The notes below the pieces were generated by a model. It had not been told where the DNA came from, ran no database searches, and saw only the letters and a list, made by a program, of their open reading frames with translations. The position numbers were made by a program, and so were the translations under genes. A DNA stretch of 16,476 nucleotides from Burkholderiaceae bacterium (GTDB taxonomy: Bacteria; Pseudomonadota; Gammaproteobacteria; Burkholderiales; Burkholderiaceae_D): NCBI GenBank assembly GCA_014379395.1, contig JACMLV010000163.1, positions 1-16,476 of the forward strand, written 5' to 3'. Shown in pieces: positions 1 to 5,793 of this stretch (positions are counted from its first letter, which is position 1; every line of letters begins with the position of its first letter).

Positions 1-240
1 CTGCGCAAATGCCAGCCCGACCTGGTGCTGATGGACATTAATTTGCCCGACATCGACGGCGTCGAAGTGACGCGCCGCCTGAAGCTCGCCGAGCAGTTCG
101 CCGGCATCCCGGTCATCATGATCACCGGCCAGAGCGGCAAGGACATGGTGATCGAGAGCCTCAACGCCGGCGCCGCCGATTTCGTCGTCAAGCCGTTCGA
201 CAAGCCGACGCTGCTCGGAAAGGTGCGCAAGTTCTTGTGA
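1..240 (+). CDS. Response regulator receiver domain, C-terminal part (5' end outside window)
   Basis: The reading frame is open from the first base and ends at the TGA at 238-240. The sequence reads LRKCQPDLVLMDINLPDIDG, which is the beta3/alpha3 region of a CheY-like receiver. The aspartate at 34-36 (in LVLMDINLP) is the expected phosphoacceptor, ITGQSG supplies the conserved Thr of beta4, and VVKPFDKP carries the conserved Lys of beta5. The protein stops soon after alpha5 (KVRKFL), so no output domain follows. It is either a single-domain regulator or the C-terminal receiver of a hybrid histidine kinase; the missing 5' part would decide. It receives a phosphoryl group from a histidine kinase in the cytoplasm. 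This is host chromosome, outside the prophage. The family call is firm; the pathway cannot be told. Confidence 0.9.
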   Translation: MRKCQPDLVLMDINLPDIDGVEVTRRLKLAEQFAGIPVIMITGQSGKDMVIESLNAGAADFVVKPFDKPTLLGKVRKFL

Positions 241-297
241 GATCAGGCGGCCCGGGCGCGGCCGCACCTCCTCCGCGCCGCAAATCAGACAGATTAC

Positions 298-576
298 ATC
301 GACGGCAATGGCCGCACCGCCCGCCTGGTGATGAACCTGATCCTGCTGCGCCACGGCTATCCGATCGCCAATATACCGGCCGACCAAAGGCTCGCTTATT
401 ACAACGCGCAGGAAAAGGCGCAGGTCGCGGGCGATGCCGGCGATTTCCAGCGTCTCATCGCGACTGCCGAAAAGACTTCTCTCACGAAATTTCTGGAAAT
501 GGTGTCCGGCAATGTCGGCGCGGATGCCGAAGAAAAGGGGCTGTATTTCTTCGAGCGGATCAAGGATCACCTTTAA
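298..576 (+). pseudogene. 5'-truncated Fic (AMPylase) domain remnant
   Basis: The frame translates as IDGNGRTARLVMNLILLRHGYP, which matches the second half of the Fic motif HxFxxGNGRTAR and the helix after it. The catalytic His-Pro-Phe that should precede it is gone: the residues upstream read ANQTDY. The frame is open back to the stop at 238-240 but has no ATG, GTG or TTG until GTG 328, inside the domain. The C-terminal helices after the motif are intact, ending KGLYFFERIKDHL at 574-576. The 5' half was therefore lost by a deletion or rearrangement with a breakpoint between about 241 and 297. Fic proteins transfer AMP to target hydroxyl groups. Without the His and the N-terminal helices this fragment should be inactive. 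Confidence 0.8.
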
Positions 577-692
577 AAATCAGCACGACGATCCGGTTTG
601 ACGCCGACGTGTTGGCGGCGTTCAAGGCCACCGGCGACGGCTGGCAAACGCGTATGAACGACGTGCTGAAGGAATGGCTCAGATCCCGTTGA
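576..692 (+). pseudogene. 5'-truncated DUF4415/BrnA-type antitoxin remnant
   Basis: The frame reads ISTTIRFDADVLAAFKATG then DGWQTRMNDVLKEWLRSR before TGA at 690-692. This is the C-terminal ribbon-helix-helix part of the DUF4415/BrnA antitoxin family (typical pattern: TIRLDxDVLxxFKATGxGWQTRINxVL). Only about 38 residues remain; family members are usually 70-100 residues. No start codon with a ribosome-binding site precedes it, and it joins directly onto the stop codon of the Fic remnant in another frame. A BrnT-type toxin gene is not seen. The intact protein would bind its own promoter and neutralise a RelE-fold RNase toxin. Together with the Fic relic it shows a scrambled host locus just outside the prophage. 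Confidence 0.7.
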
Positions 693-1134
693 AATTCGAC
701 TTGTGTGAGGGGGTGAGTGATTTAGCACTTGTGGGAAGATCCGAAACGAGGCGGGATGTGGCGAATCCCCATAGGGGAAACACGACGATTCCATCGATTT
801 CGGTTCGAGATTCGCAAACGCAAAAAAATAGCGCGGAATGAGCGCTTTCTGAATAAATTTGCGTTTGGTTCTGCACGAGGAAGACGAGGATTTTGCAAGG
901 GGCGCACGCGGCGGCGCGCTTTTGCAGGTCGGCCGCCAGCAAGAGCCAAGTCAGGGCCGCGAGCGCGGCCGCAAATTCGCCGTCGTTCGACGGCTCCCAG
1001 GCGTTGGGGGCCAGGCGCCCGGCGATTCCGTCGACGCGCTCCATCTTCGGGCCTGCATCCTGGTCAGCGCTTTCATTGACGGCGCCCCAGAGTAGCGCCA
1101 TTGCCACAACCCATTCATATTGCTCTTTAGACAT
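679..1134 (-). CDS. Hypothetical protein at prophage left end; stop codon probably in host DNA
   Basis: No family is recognised. The ATG at 1134 begins MSKEQYEWVVAMALLWGAVN. The first 80-90 residues have the G/C third positions and mixed composition of a real gene, including an Ala/Leu-rich helix (FAAALAALTWLLLAADLQKR) that could be amphipathic or membrane-associated. After about residue 95 the codons become AT-rich and the sequence loses protein-like character, where the frame crosses the presumed transposase-binding repeats. The only stop is the TGA at 679-681, on the host side of the likely junction, so the tail would differ with each insertion site. No strong Shine-Dalgarno is seen. It follows the small membrane protein by 39 bp on the same strand and probably shares the repressor transcript. 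The N-terminal part is probably real; the natural end is doubtful. Confidence 0.5.
   Translation of the reverse strand: MSKEQYEWVVAMALLWGAVNESADQDAGPKMERVDGIAGRLAPNAWEPSNDGEFAAALAALTWLLLAADLQKRAAACAPCKILVFLVQNQTQIYSESAHSALFFCVCESRTEIDGIVVFPLWGFATSRLVSDLPTSAKSLTPSHKSNFNGI
693..873. other. Probable prophage left-end region with candidate transposase-binding repeats
   Basis: This stretch is AT-richer than its surroundings. It contains GATCCGAAACG at 738-748, GATTCGCAAACG at 809-820 and an inverted CAAACGCAAA copy at 858-867. Mu-type ends carry several transposase-binding sites with a conserved CGAAA-like core spaced over 100-200 bp, so these three look like L1-L3 equivalents. This is inference from spacing and similarity, not proof. 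The C-terminal codons of the leftward gene starting at 1134 overlap the region. Comparison with the right end would test it. Confidence 0.4.
815..867. repeat. 10-bp inverted repeat CAAACGCAAA / TTTGCGTTTG
   Basis: CAAACGCAAA at 815-824 is matched exactly by its reverse complement TTTGCGTTTG at 858-867. The 33-bp spacer is too long for a tight hairpin, which fits two protein-binding sites in opposite orientation better than a terminator. The location near the expected prophage end suggests transposase sites. Confidence 0.5.
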
Positions 1135-1173
1135 ATCAGCATTTTAACGCCAATGCCAAAGCGTTAAACCTTC

Positions 1174-1413
1174 TTACTGCCCCGTTGCCCTCTTAAATTC
1201 GGCGAGTGACCGCTCCTTGTCGCACCCATCGGAGTACCCGTTCTTGCAGCGCTCAGCCTGGCTGTCTTGCTCGCGGTTGAGGATCTCGATAGACGATTCA
1301 GTCCGAGCCGTCGGACTGACGGGAGTCGGCTCAACCGTTCCTACCTTCTCAGCAAAAAACATCACCCCAACCAGCATAGCCAAAAACATTGCGATTGCAG
1401 AAAATTTGCTCAC
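1174..1413 (-). CDS. Small membrane-anchored protein downstream of the repressor
   Basis: GTG start at 1413, preceded on the minus strand by AAGGA about 9 bases upstream. The 79-residue product begins MSKFSAIAMFLAMLVGVMFF, a single N-terminal membrane segment or uncleaved signal anchor. A Pro/Thr-rich stretch and a charged tail with two cysteines (ERCKNGYSDGCDKER) follow and would face the periplasm, where the pair could form a disulfide. No lipobox is seen and no family is recognised. It starts 34 bp after the repressor stop on the same strand, so it is likely expressed in the lysogen together with the repressor. Small membrane proteins in that position are often lysogenic-conversion or superinfection-exclusion factors; applying that here is inference. 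Confidence 0.7.
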   Translation of the reverse strand: MSKFSAIAMFLAMLVGVMFFAEKVGTVEPTPVSPTARTESSIEILNREQDSQAERCKNGYSDGCDKERSLAEFKRATGQ

Positions 1414-1447
1414 TGTTGTTTTCCTTTAAGTGTTCTTCCAGTTGTTA

Positions 1448-1882
1448 TCAAGCTGCATTGCTCAGGTCGCCTTCGCCGATGCCGTCAGGCGTGATCATTC
1501 CCTTCTCCAGCAGGTACATGTAGAACTCGATGGCCTTCTTGGCCGTCTGCTTGGGCGCCTGCCCTGGCGGGGCCGCCTGGCTCATGCCGACGAACGCGGC
1601 GATCAGGGCTTCGACGTTGATCTTGGTGACGACCTTCGGGGGAGCCGGGGCGGCCTCTGGTACCGCCGATACCAGCATCTGGCCGGTGCCAGTGAGCAGC
1701 CAGTGAATGTTAATTCCCGCCTTTGCGATTAACACCAACGCCTCAGCCCCAGGTTCCCGATGCGACCCCTCGTATTTTTTCAATGTCGATAAAGGCAGGC
1801 CAATTTGCGTGCAAAAGGCGTCTTGCGTCAGCCCTAGCGCTTTTCTAGATGCTATTAAGCGGTCAGCTAGTGGGCTGCTCAT
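1448..1882 (-). CDS. XRE-family phage repressor (c)
   Basis: The 144-residue protein starts MSSPLADRLIASRKALGLTQ and has a lambda-repressor-like helix-turn-helix at about residues 6-62 (TQDAFCTQIGLPLSTLKKYE, then INIHWLLTG). The C-terminal half has a Pro/Ala linker followed by a predicted helical, likely oligomerising, segment ending GEGDLSNAA. The ATG at 1880-1882 is preferred over in-frame upstream codons because GAAAGG lies about 9 bases upstream, and because the longer version would translate the operator region. It diverges from ner across an operator-rich gap and should keep early transcription off in the lysogen. The ribosome-binding site lies within an arm of the 14-bp inverted repeat, so the repressor could control its own synthesis. 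Mu's own repressor uses a Mu-type winged HTH; this one is an XRE replacement. Confidence 0.85.
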   Translation of the reverse strand: MSSPLADRLIASRKALGLTQDAFCTQIGLPLSTLKKYEGSHREPGAEALVLIAKAGINIHWLLTGTGQMLVSAVPEAAPAPPKVVTKINVEALIAAFVGMSQAAPPGQAPKQTAKKAIEFYMYLLEKGMITPDGIGEGDLSNAA

Positions 1883-1916
1883 GTGTTCGCACCTTTCGTA
1901 ACAAGGTGCGAACACA
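1882..1916. promoter_or_regulatory. 14-bp perfect inverted repeat, probable repressor operator
   Basis: TGTGTTCGCACCTT at 1882-1895 and AAGGTGCGAACACA at 1903-1916 are perfect complements separated by 7 bases. The repeat touches the repressor start codon and covers its ribosome-binding site. The core GGTGCGAACA recurs nearby (1937-1946 inverted, 2009-2018 with one mismatch), as expected for operators of one dimeric protein. In RNA it could also form a hairpin that hides the repressor start. Confidence 0.75.
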
Positions 1917-1920
1917 GGGG

Positions 1921-1946
1921 CGCGAACAAATTGCAATGTTCGCACC
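1921..1946. promoter_or_regulatory. Second operator-like inverted repeat
   Basis: GCGAACA at 1922-1928 faces TGTTCGC at 1937-1943 with an 8-base spacer. The right arm extends to the full half-site TGTTCGCACC at 1937-1946. It repeats the core of the 1882-1916 palindrome, so it is probably bound by the same repressor with lower symmetry. Confidence 0.6.
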
Positions 1947-2008
1947 ATGCGCAAGTAATTGAAAACATTGAACAAATTCCAAAATCGTTTAAAAAAGCAA
2001 GAGTCATA

Positions 2009-2018
2009 GGTGCGAACG
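2009..2018. promoter_or_regulatory. Isolated operator half-site
   Basis: GGTGCGAACG matches the half-site GGTGCGAACA at nine of ten positions. It lies about 25 bp upstream of the -35 box of the predicted ner promoter and could be the weakest or outermost repressor site. Confidence 0.45.
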
Positions 2019-2031
2019 CGCAAAAAAAGTA

Positions 2032-2063
2032 CCCATCTGGGGTTGCGGTGGTTCCCAAGTGGG
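2032..2063. promoter_or_regulatory. Two tandem CCCANNTGGG dyads, candidate Ner operators
   Basis: CCCATCTGGG at 2032-2041 and CCCAAGTGGG at 2054-2063 are 10-bp dyads 22 bp apart centre to centre, about two helical turns. They flank the -35 hexamer of the predicted early promoter, and the second lies in its spacer. They are unrelated to the GGTGCGAACA sites, so a second regulator is likely; Ner, encoded immediately downstream, is the obvious candidate by analogy with Mu. Confidence 0.55.
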
Positions 2064-2071
2064 TCTATTAT
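2043..2071 (+). promoter_or_regulatory. Predicted early promoter for ner-A-B operon
   Basis: TTGCGG at 2043-2048 and TATTAT at 2066-2071 are separated by exactly 17 bp, a good sigma70 layout. Transcription would start near 2078, giving a short leader before the ner ATG at 2106. The overlap with the paired CCCANNTGGG dyads supports regulation at this point. This is pattern matching only. Confidence 0.6.
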
Positions 2072-2105
2072 TCAAGCGTTGGAACCTAACTACGGAGAAC
2101 AAACC

Positions 2106-2462
2106 ATGATCGCACACACCCCTAAAAAATCCAATTCTGAGGATTGGCATCCGGCCGATATCAAGGCGGAACTGGCCAAGATCGGCGTCACCTTGTCCCG
2201 CATCGCTTTCGATGCCGAGCTCAGCGATTCGTCGAGCTTGTCGGCCTGCCTCAAGCGCCCCATGCCAGTCAACGAGAAACGCATCGCCGACGCATTGGGC
2301 GTTAAACCCAGCGTGATCTGGCCCTCCCGGTACGACGAGAACGGCGAACCTCTTAAGCGCGGCCGCAACGCCACAGCCATCACGGCGGAGATGCGGGCAA
2401 ACAAATCCAAAAGCGTTAAAGCCGCCGCCAAGAAAGCCGGCGTCTCGACGTCGGCGCATTAA
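2106..2462 (+). CDS. ner: Ner-like DNA-binding regulator
   Basis: The 118-residue product has the Ner signature: EDWHPADIKAELAKIGVTLS near the N-terminus and ADALGVKPSVIWPSRYDENG near residues 58-80, matching Mu Ner (DWHxAD ... KPxVIWPSRY). This is a lambda-repressor-like HTH. Mu Ner is about 75 residues; this protein has an extra basic tail of about 35-40 residues (KSKSVKAAAKKAG). The ATG at 2106 has GGAG 8 bases upstream. Longer in-frame starts upstream would run into the operator region and are rejected. In Mu, Ner shuts down both the repressor and early promoters during lytic growth. Here it is the first gene of the early operon and probably binds the CCCANNTGGG dyads just upstream. Confidence 0.9.
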   Translation: MIAHTPKKSNSEDWHPADIKAELAKIGVTLSRIAFDAELSDSSSLSACLKRPMPVNEKRIADALGVKPSVIWPSRYDENGEPLKRGRNATAITAEMRANKSKSVKAAAKKAGVSTSAH

Positions 2463-2482
2463 ATTTTTCTCGACGATTAATC

Positions 2483-4987
2483 ATGCGCACCGAAACGAGC
2501 TTATTGCCCACGGACAAAACCGTAATTGCGAATAAACAAATGGAATCGAAAACCCGGTTTGCATTAGTTGAAATCGCTACAGCTCTGGGAATTGGTAAAC
2601 GTGCCATCGAACTGCGCGCCAATCGAAATAATTGGGCATTTGATGAGGTGCCAAGCAATGGCGGTCTGAAGCGTTTCTATCAAGTTACCAGTCTGCCCAA
2701 GGATGTCATCGACGCCCTGGTCATGCATTCGCTCAACACCTCGATCCAGAATCAATTTAAAGAAGGAACCCAAAGTGAAAAAACCACGGCCGAAGAACCA
2801 CGCCGCGAAGGAGATCGCCAGCTCGTTGAAAAGAGGACAGGTAGTCAGGACCGGCGCGCAGTTGCTGGACACGCCGGCCTCGATTCGGATGGGCCGCAGA
2901 ATCGACAAAATGTATTACGGTGTGTCGCCGGCCTACCTGGCGCTACAAAACCCGCGCAGCCTGACCAGAACGATGCGGCGCTCCTACCGGCATCCGGCGC
3001 TCGGAACCGGCCCGCTGGGCATGCACTGGCTGAAACACGTCAGGTAGCCGCCCTCAAAAACTGGCAGAAGTCGGTCGCCGAGGCGCGCGCCGCGCTGCTG
3101 CACGAGGTCAACCGCATCGCCGCCATCGTCGGCCGCGAAAAGGCGATCGCCAAGGTCGTCATCATGGCCGCCGACGGCACGCTGCCGGAACACCTGGCCC
3201 AGCTGGTGCCGATCGCCAACGCCCGCTCGGGCAAATCTGGCAAGCGCAGCATCAGCCGGCGCGCCATCTACAGCTGGATGCAGAAATTTAACGAGGTGGC
3301 CGACAACGGCGCCCGCGCCAACCAGGCGGTGAACGCCCTGGCTCCCAAGGATGCCCACAGCGCCATCAAGGTTCCCGTCTGGGCGCCGGTGATGCTGAAC
3401 CTGTACCAGCAGCCGCAGGGCGTCAGCCTGGCGTGGGTCTGCCGCGAAATGGAACCGCTGCTGCGCCAGCAAGGCATCAAGATTCCGAGCTACGACGTGG
3501 TGCGCCGCTTCCTCGGCAAGATGGGCAACGTCGAGCGCCAGGTGGGCCGCATGGGCTCGCGCCAGATCAAGAACATCAAGCCGTTCGTGCGGCGCGACGC
3601 CAGCGTGCTGTGGCCGGGCGAGGTCTACACCGCCGACGGCCACTGCTTCGACGCCGAGATCGCCCATCCGAACCACGGCCGGCCGTTCCGCCCCGAGATC
3701 ACCTCGGTGCTGGACGTCAACACCCGGCGCTGCGTGGGCTGGAGCGTCGACCTGGCCGAGAGCGGGCTGGCGGTGCTGGAGGCGCTGCGCAACGCCTGCG
3801 AGACGGCCGGCATCTGCGCGCTGTTCTATGTCGACAACGGCAGCGGCTACCACAACGCGGTGATCAGCGCGCCGGGCACCGGCCTGACCAAGCGCCTGGG
3901 CATCACCATGACCCACTCGATCGCCTACAACAGCCAGGCGCGCGGGATCATCGAGCGCTCGCACCAGACCATCTGGATCGAGGCCGCCAAGGAACTGCCG
4001 ACCTACATCGGCGCGACCATGGACGCCCAGGCCAAGCAGGTGGTGCACAAGCTGACCCGCAAGGACGTCAAGGCGGCCGGCAAGAGCAAGCTTTTGATGG
4101 GCTTCCCGGAGTTCGTTAAATTTTGCGAGATCCGGGTCGCCGCCTACAACGCCCGGCCGCACCGATCCCTGCCGAAAATCTGGGACGAGGAGCTGGGCAA
4201 GAAGCGCCACATGACGCCCAACGAGGCCTGGACGGCCGGCGTCGCCGAGGGAGCGACGATCGACCTGGTGCTGGAGAACGAGTCGCAGGACTTGTTCCGC
4301 CCGCAAAAGCAAGTCGCGGTGCGGCGCGGCGAGCTGCAGCTGTTCGGCACCTGGTACTTCTCCAAGGAGCTGGAACAGCACCACGGCGAGGCGGTGCGGG
4401 TCGGCTACGACGTGCGCAACGCCGAGCGCGTGTGGGTCTACGACCAGGAGGGCCGCTTCCTCTGCGCCGCCGGGCTGAAAGCCAACCTGCGCGACTACTT
4501 CCCCAAGACCGTGCGGGAACAGGCCCACGAGACCCGTGCCAAGGGCCGCCTGCGGCGCATCGACGCCAAGCGCGACGAGGTGCTGGAGGAGTTGGCCGGC
4601 TGTGCGCCAAGGGACATCGGCGCGCTGGAGCTGGCCGACAACCCCGTCATCAACACCCTGAAATTCACCGGCTTGGAACTGGTGGAGGCCGACTTTGCGC
4701 GCGGCACGCCGGAAGCGCCGGCCGCCACGGCGGCGCGGGAAACCCCGGCGCCGGCCAAGCGCCCGCTGTTTTGCGTCGAATCTGAGCGTTACGAATGGCT
4801 GATGCAGCACCAGGCCGAATGGACGTTAAACGACGCCCACTTCTTGCAGCGCTACCTCGCGGAACAGGATGGATACGCGCTGCTGGCCGAACGATTTGAG
4901 TTACTTGGAATGGAGTGGAACGAGGAGAAGCAGCAAGCGTTAAACGCTTTTGTAATCACGGCGGATCAGAACGAGCGATCCGCTTAA
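2483..4987 (+). CDS. A: Mu-type DDE transposase A with an expanded linker
   Basis: This 834-residue protein joins the phage ends and carries out strand transfer in the transpososome. Residues about 20-85 form the Mu-type winged HTH (ALGIGKRAIELRANRNNWAF, FYQVTSLPKDVIDALV). Residues from about 188 resemble the end-binding Ibeta-gamma domain (ALKNWQKSVAEARAALLHEV). The RNase H-like core carries the DDE residues D385 (VYTADGHCF), D451 (FYVDNGSGYHN) and E491 (RGIIERSHQTIW). A beta-barrel and a helical C-terminal part that would contact MuB follow. MuA is 663 residues; most of the excess is a 90-residue low-complexity linker (about 98-188) whose codons look non-native, because another gene reads in a different frame there. 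No ATG, GTG or TTG occurs in this frame between about 2726 and 3164, so the core must be reached by reading through. The ATG at 2483 has only a weak ribosome-binding site. Confidence 0.93.
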   Translation: MRTETSLLPTDKTVIANKQMESKTRFALVEIATALGIGKRAIELRANRNNWAFDEVPSNGGLKRFYQVTSLPKDVIDALVMHSLNTSIQNQFKEGTQSEKTTAEEPRREGDRQLVEKRTGSQDRRAVAGHAGLDSDGPQNRQNVLRCVAGLPGATKPAQPDQNDAALLPASGARNRPAGHALAETRQVAALKNWQKSVAEARAALLHEVNRIAAIVGREKAIAKVVIMAADGTLPEHLAQLVPIANARSGKSGKRSISRRAIYSWMQKFNEVADNGARANQAVNALAPKDAHSAIKVPVWAPVMLNLYQQPQGVSLAWVCREMEPLLRQQGIKIPSYDVVRRFLGKMGNVERQVGRMGSRQIKNIKPFVRRDASVLWPGEVYTADGHCFDAEIAHPNHGRPFRPEITSVLDVNTRRCVGWSVDLAESGLAVLEALRNACETAGICALFYVDNGSGYHNAVISAPGTGLTKRLGITMTHSIAYNSQARGIIERSHQTIWIEAAKELPTYIGATMDAQAKQVVHKLTRKDVKAAGKSKLLMGFPEFVKFCEIRVAAYNARPHRSLPKIWDEELGKKRHMTPNEAWTAGVAEGATIDLVLENESQDLFRPQKQVAVRRGELQLFGTWYFSKELEQHHGEAVRVGYDVRNAERVWVYDQEGRFLCAAGLKANLRDYFPKTVREQAHETRAKGRLRRIDAKRDEVLEELAGCAPRDIGALELADNPVINTLKFTGLELVEADFARGTPEAPAATAARETPAPAKRPLFCVESERYEWLMQHQAEWTLNDAHFLQRYLAEQDGYALLAERFELLGMEWNEEKQQALNAFVITADQNERSA
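2775..3047 (+). CDS. Nested 90-residue basic protein inside the transposase linker (+1 frame)
   Basis: GTG start at 2775 with AAGGA at 2763-2767, seven bases upstream; TAG stop at 3045-3047. The product begins with VKKPRPKNHAAKEIASSLKR and continues with segments such as TGAQLLDTPASIRMG, KMYYGVSPAYLALQN and LGMHWLKHVR. It is strongly basic, with aromatic and hydrophobic positions spaced like a folded protein. Over this interval this frame has the G/C third positions expected of a native gene, whereas the transposase frame looks like a shadow (Gln, Arg, Asp and Glu-rich, with odd codons). No family is recognised. The simplest history is insertion of a complete small gene into the A gene: a complete ORF has a length divisible by three, so the A frame was kept. 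It could be translated separately, or be a relic. Confidence 0.6.
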   Translation: MKKPRPKNHAAKEIASSLKRGQVVRTGAQLLDTPASIRMGRRIDKMYYGVSPAYLALQNPRSLTRTMRRSYRHPALGTGPLGMHWLKHVR

Positions 4988-5058
4988 TCAGGACGGCTTC
5001 CACGGTGCGGCAACACCGAGGCAGCGAAGAATCAAGAAAAACCGACGGAGAATTATAA

Positions 5059-5793
5059 GTGAAAAAAGGCTTTGTACAGAACAGCAATTACGCCCGCTTC
5101 CTGCAAGCAGTCAAAGCGGTGGAACAGCGCGGCGCCCGCGAGTCTTCGATGATGCTGGTGACCGGCCGGGCCGGGCTCGGCAAGAGCGAGACGGTGGATC
5201 GCTACGCGGTCGACTCGCAGGCCATTTATTTGCGGGCCAAGGAAACCTGGACCAAGCGCGGCATGCTGGTCGAAATGGCCGAGACGCTGCGCATCAAGAC
5301 CAATTCGACCAATCACGAATTGCAGGCCCGCATCATCGGCGCAATCGGGCCGCGCCAGACACCGATCGTCATCGACGAGGCCGAATTTACGGTGCGCTCG
5401 ACCGCCAGCATTCTCGAATGCGTGCGCGATATCAGCGACTTGACCGAGACGCTGGTGATCCTGGTCGGCATGGAGACCATCGAGGCGCAGGTCGCCAAGT
5501 ATGAGCAGATCAGCAGCCGGATCTACCAGGTGGCGCGCTTCCTGGAACTGACCGAGCAGGACGTGCAGCTTACATGCAAGCAGCTGGCCGAGGTCGAGAT
5601 CGACGCCAGCCTGGTGCGCGAGCTGCACCGCCAGAGCGGCGGCAAGATGCGGCTGCTGATGAACGGGATCGCCACCATCGAACGAATCGCCAAGGCCAAC
5701 AGCCTTGACCGAGCGTCGATGGAGGATTTCAAGGGCATCGAGCTGTGCATCGACTGGCAAGTGCGCCGCCCGCGCGCCGGAGGTGCGCGATGA
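5059..5793 (+). CDS. B: MuB-type AAA+ transposition protein
   Basis: GTG start at 5059 with GGAG 8 bases upstream. The 244-residue ATPase has Walker A GRAGLGKSET at residues 36-45 and Walker B PIVIDEAEF with DEAE at 106-109. A sensor-like LVILVGMET segment and a helical C-terminal domain resembling that of MuB follow (VDASLVRELH-type region, KMRLLMNGI). In Mu, B polymerises on DNA with ATP, selects target DNA, activates A and gives target immunity. MuB is about 312 residues and has an N-terminal HTH domain of about 60 residues; here the ATPase fold begins almost at once, so that domain is missing. The stop overlaps the next start by 4 bases (ATGA). A 71-bp gap separates it from A. Confidence 0.9.
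   Translation: MKKGFVQNSNYARFLQAVKAVEQRGARESSMMLVTGRAGLGKSETVDRYAVDSQAIYLRAKETWTKRGMLVEMAETLRIKTNSTNHELQARIIGAIGPRQTPIVIDEAEFTVRSTASILECVRDISDLTETLVILVGMETIEAQVAKYEQISSRIYQVARFLELTEQDVQLTCKQLAEVEIDASLVRELHRQSGGKMRLLMNGIATIERIAKANSLDRASMEDFKGIELCIDWQVRRPRAGGAR

Noticed and set aside
766..778. TCCCC-ATA-GGGGA small palindrome
   Set aside because: The 5-bp stem with a 3-base loop and no T-run is too short to call a terminator; it may be chance.
951..1142. Alternative minus-strand frame starting at 1142
   Set aside because: Its Trp/Arg/Pro-rich product is a frame shadow of the more natural frame starting at 1134.
1883..1990. Leftward promoter for the repressor
   Set aside because: A promoter must exist, but no hexamer pair with proper spacing stood out; TTGCGC with ATTTGT (minus strand, 1954 to 1926) is too weak to report.
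2777..2785. Run of six A at the start of the nested gene as a programmed frameshift site
   Set aside because: The shift from the A frame into the nested frame would be +1, and no typical +1 signal is present; a ribosome-binding site and GTG start explain the nested gene better.
2984..4810. Very long open frame (608 codons) on the minus strand opposite the transposase
   Set aside because: It is a GC-rich shadow of the transposase: it is Ala/Gly/Arg/Val/His-rich without motifs, while the plus strand has all DDE residues.
5003..5018. Small hairpin CGGTG/CACCG between A and B
   Set aside because: The 5-bp stem has no T-run, and B is expected to be co-transcribed with A; not enough to call a terminator.
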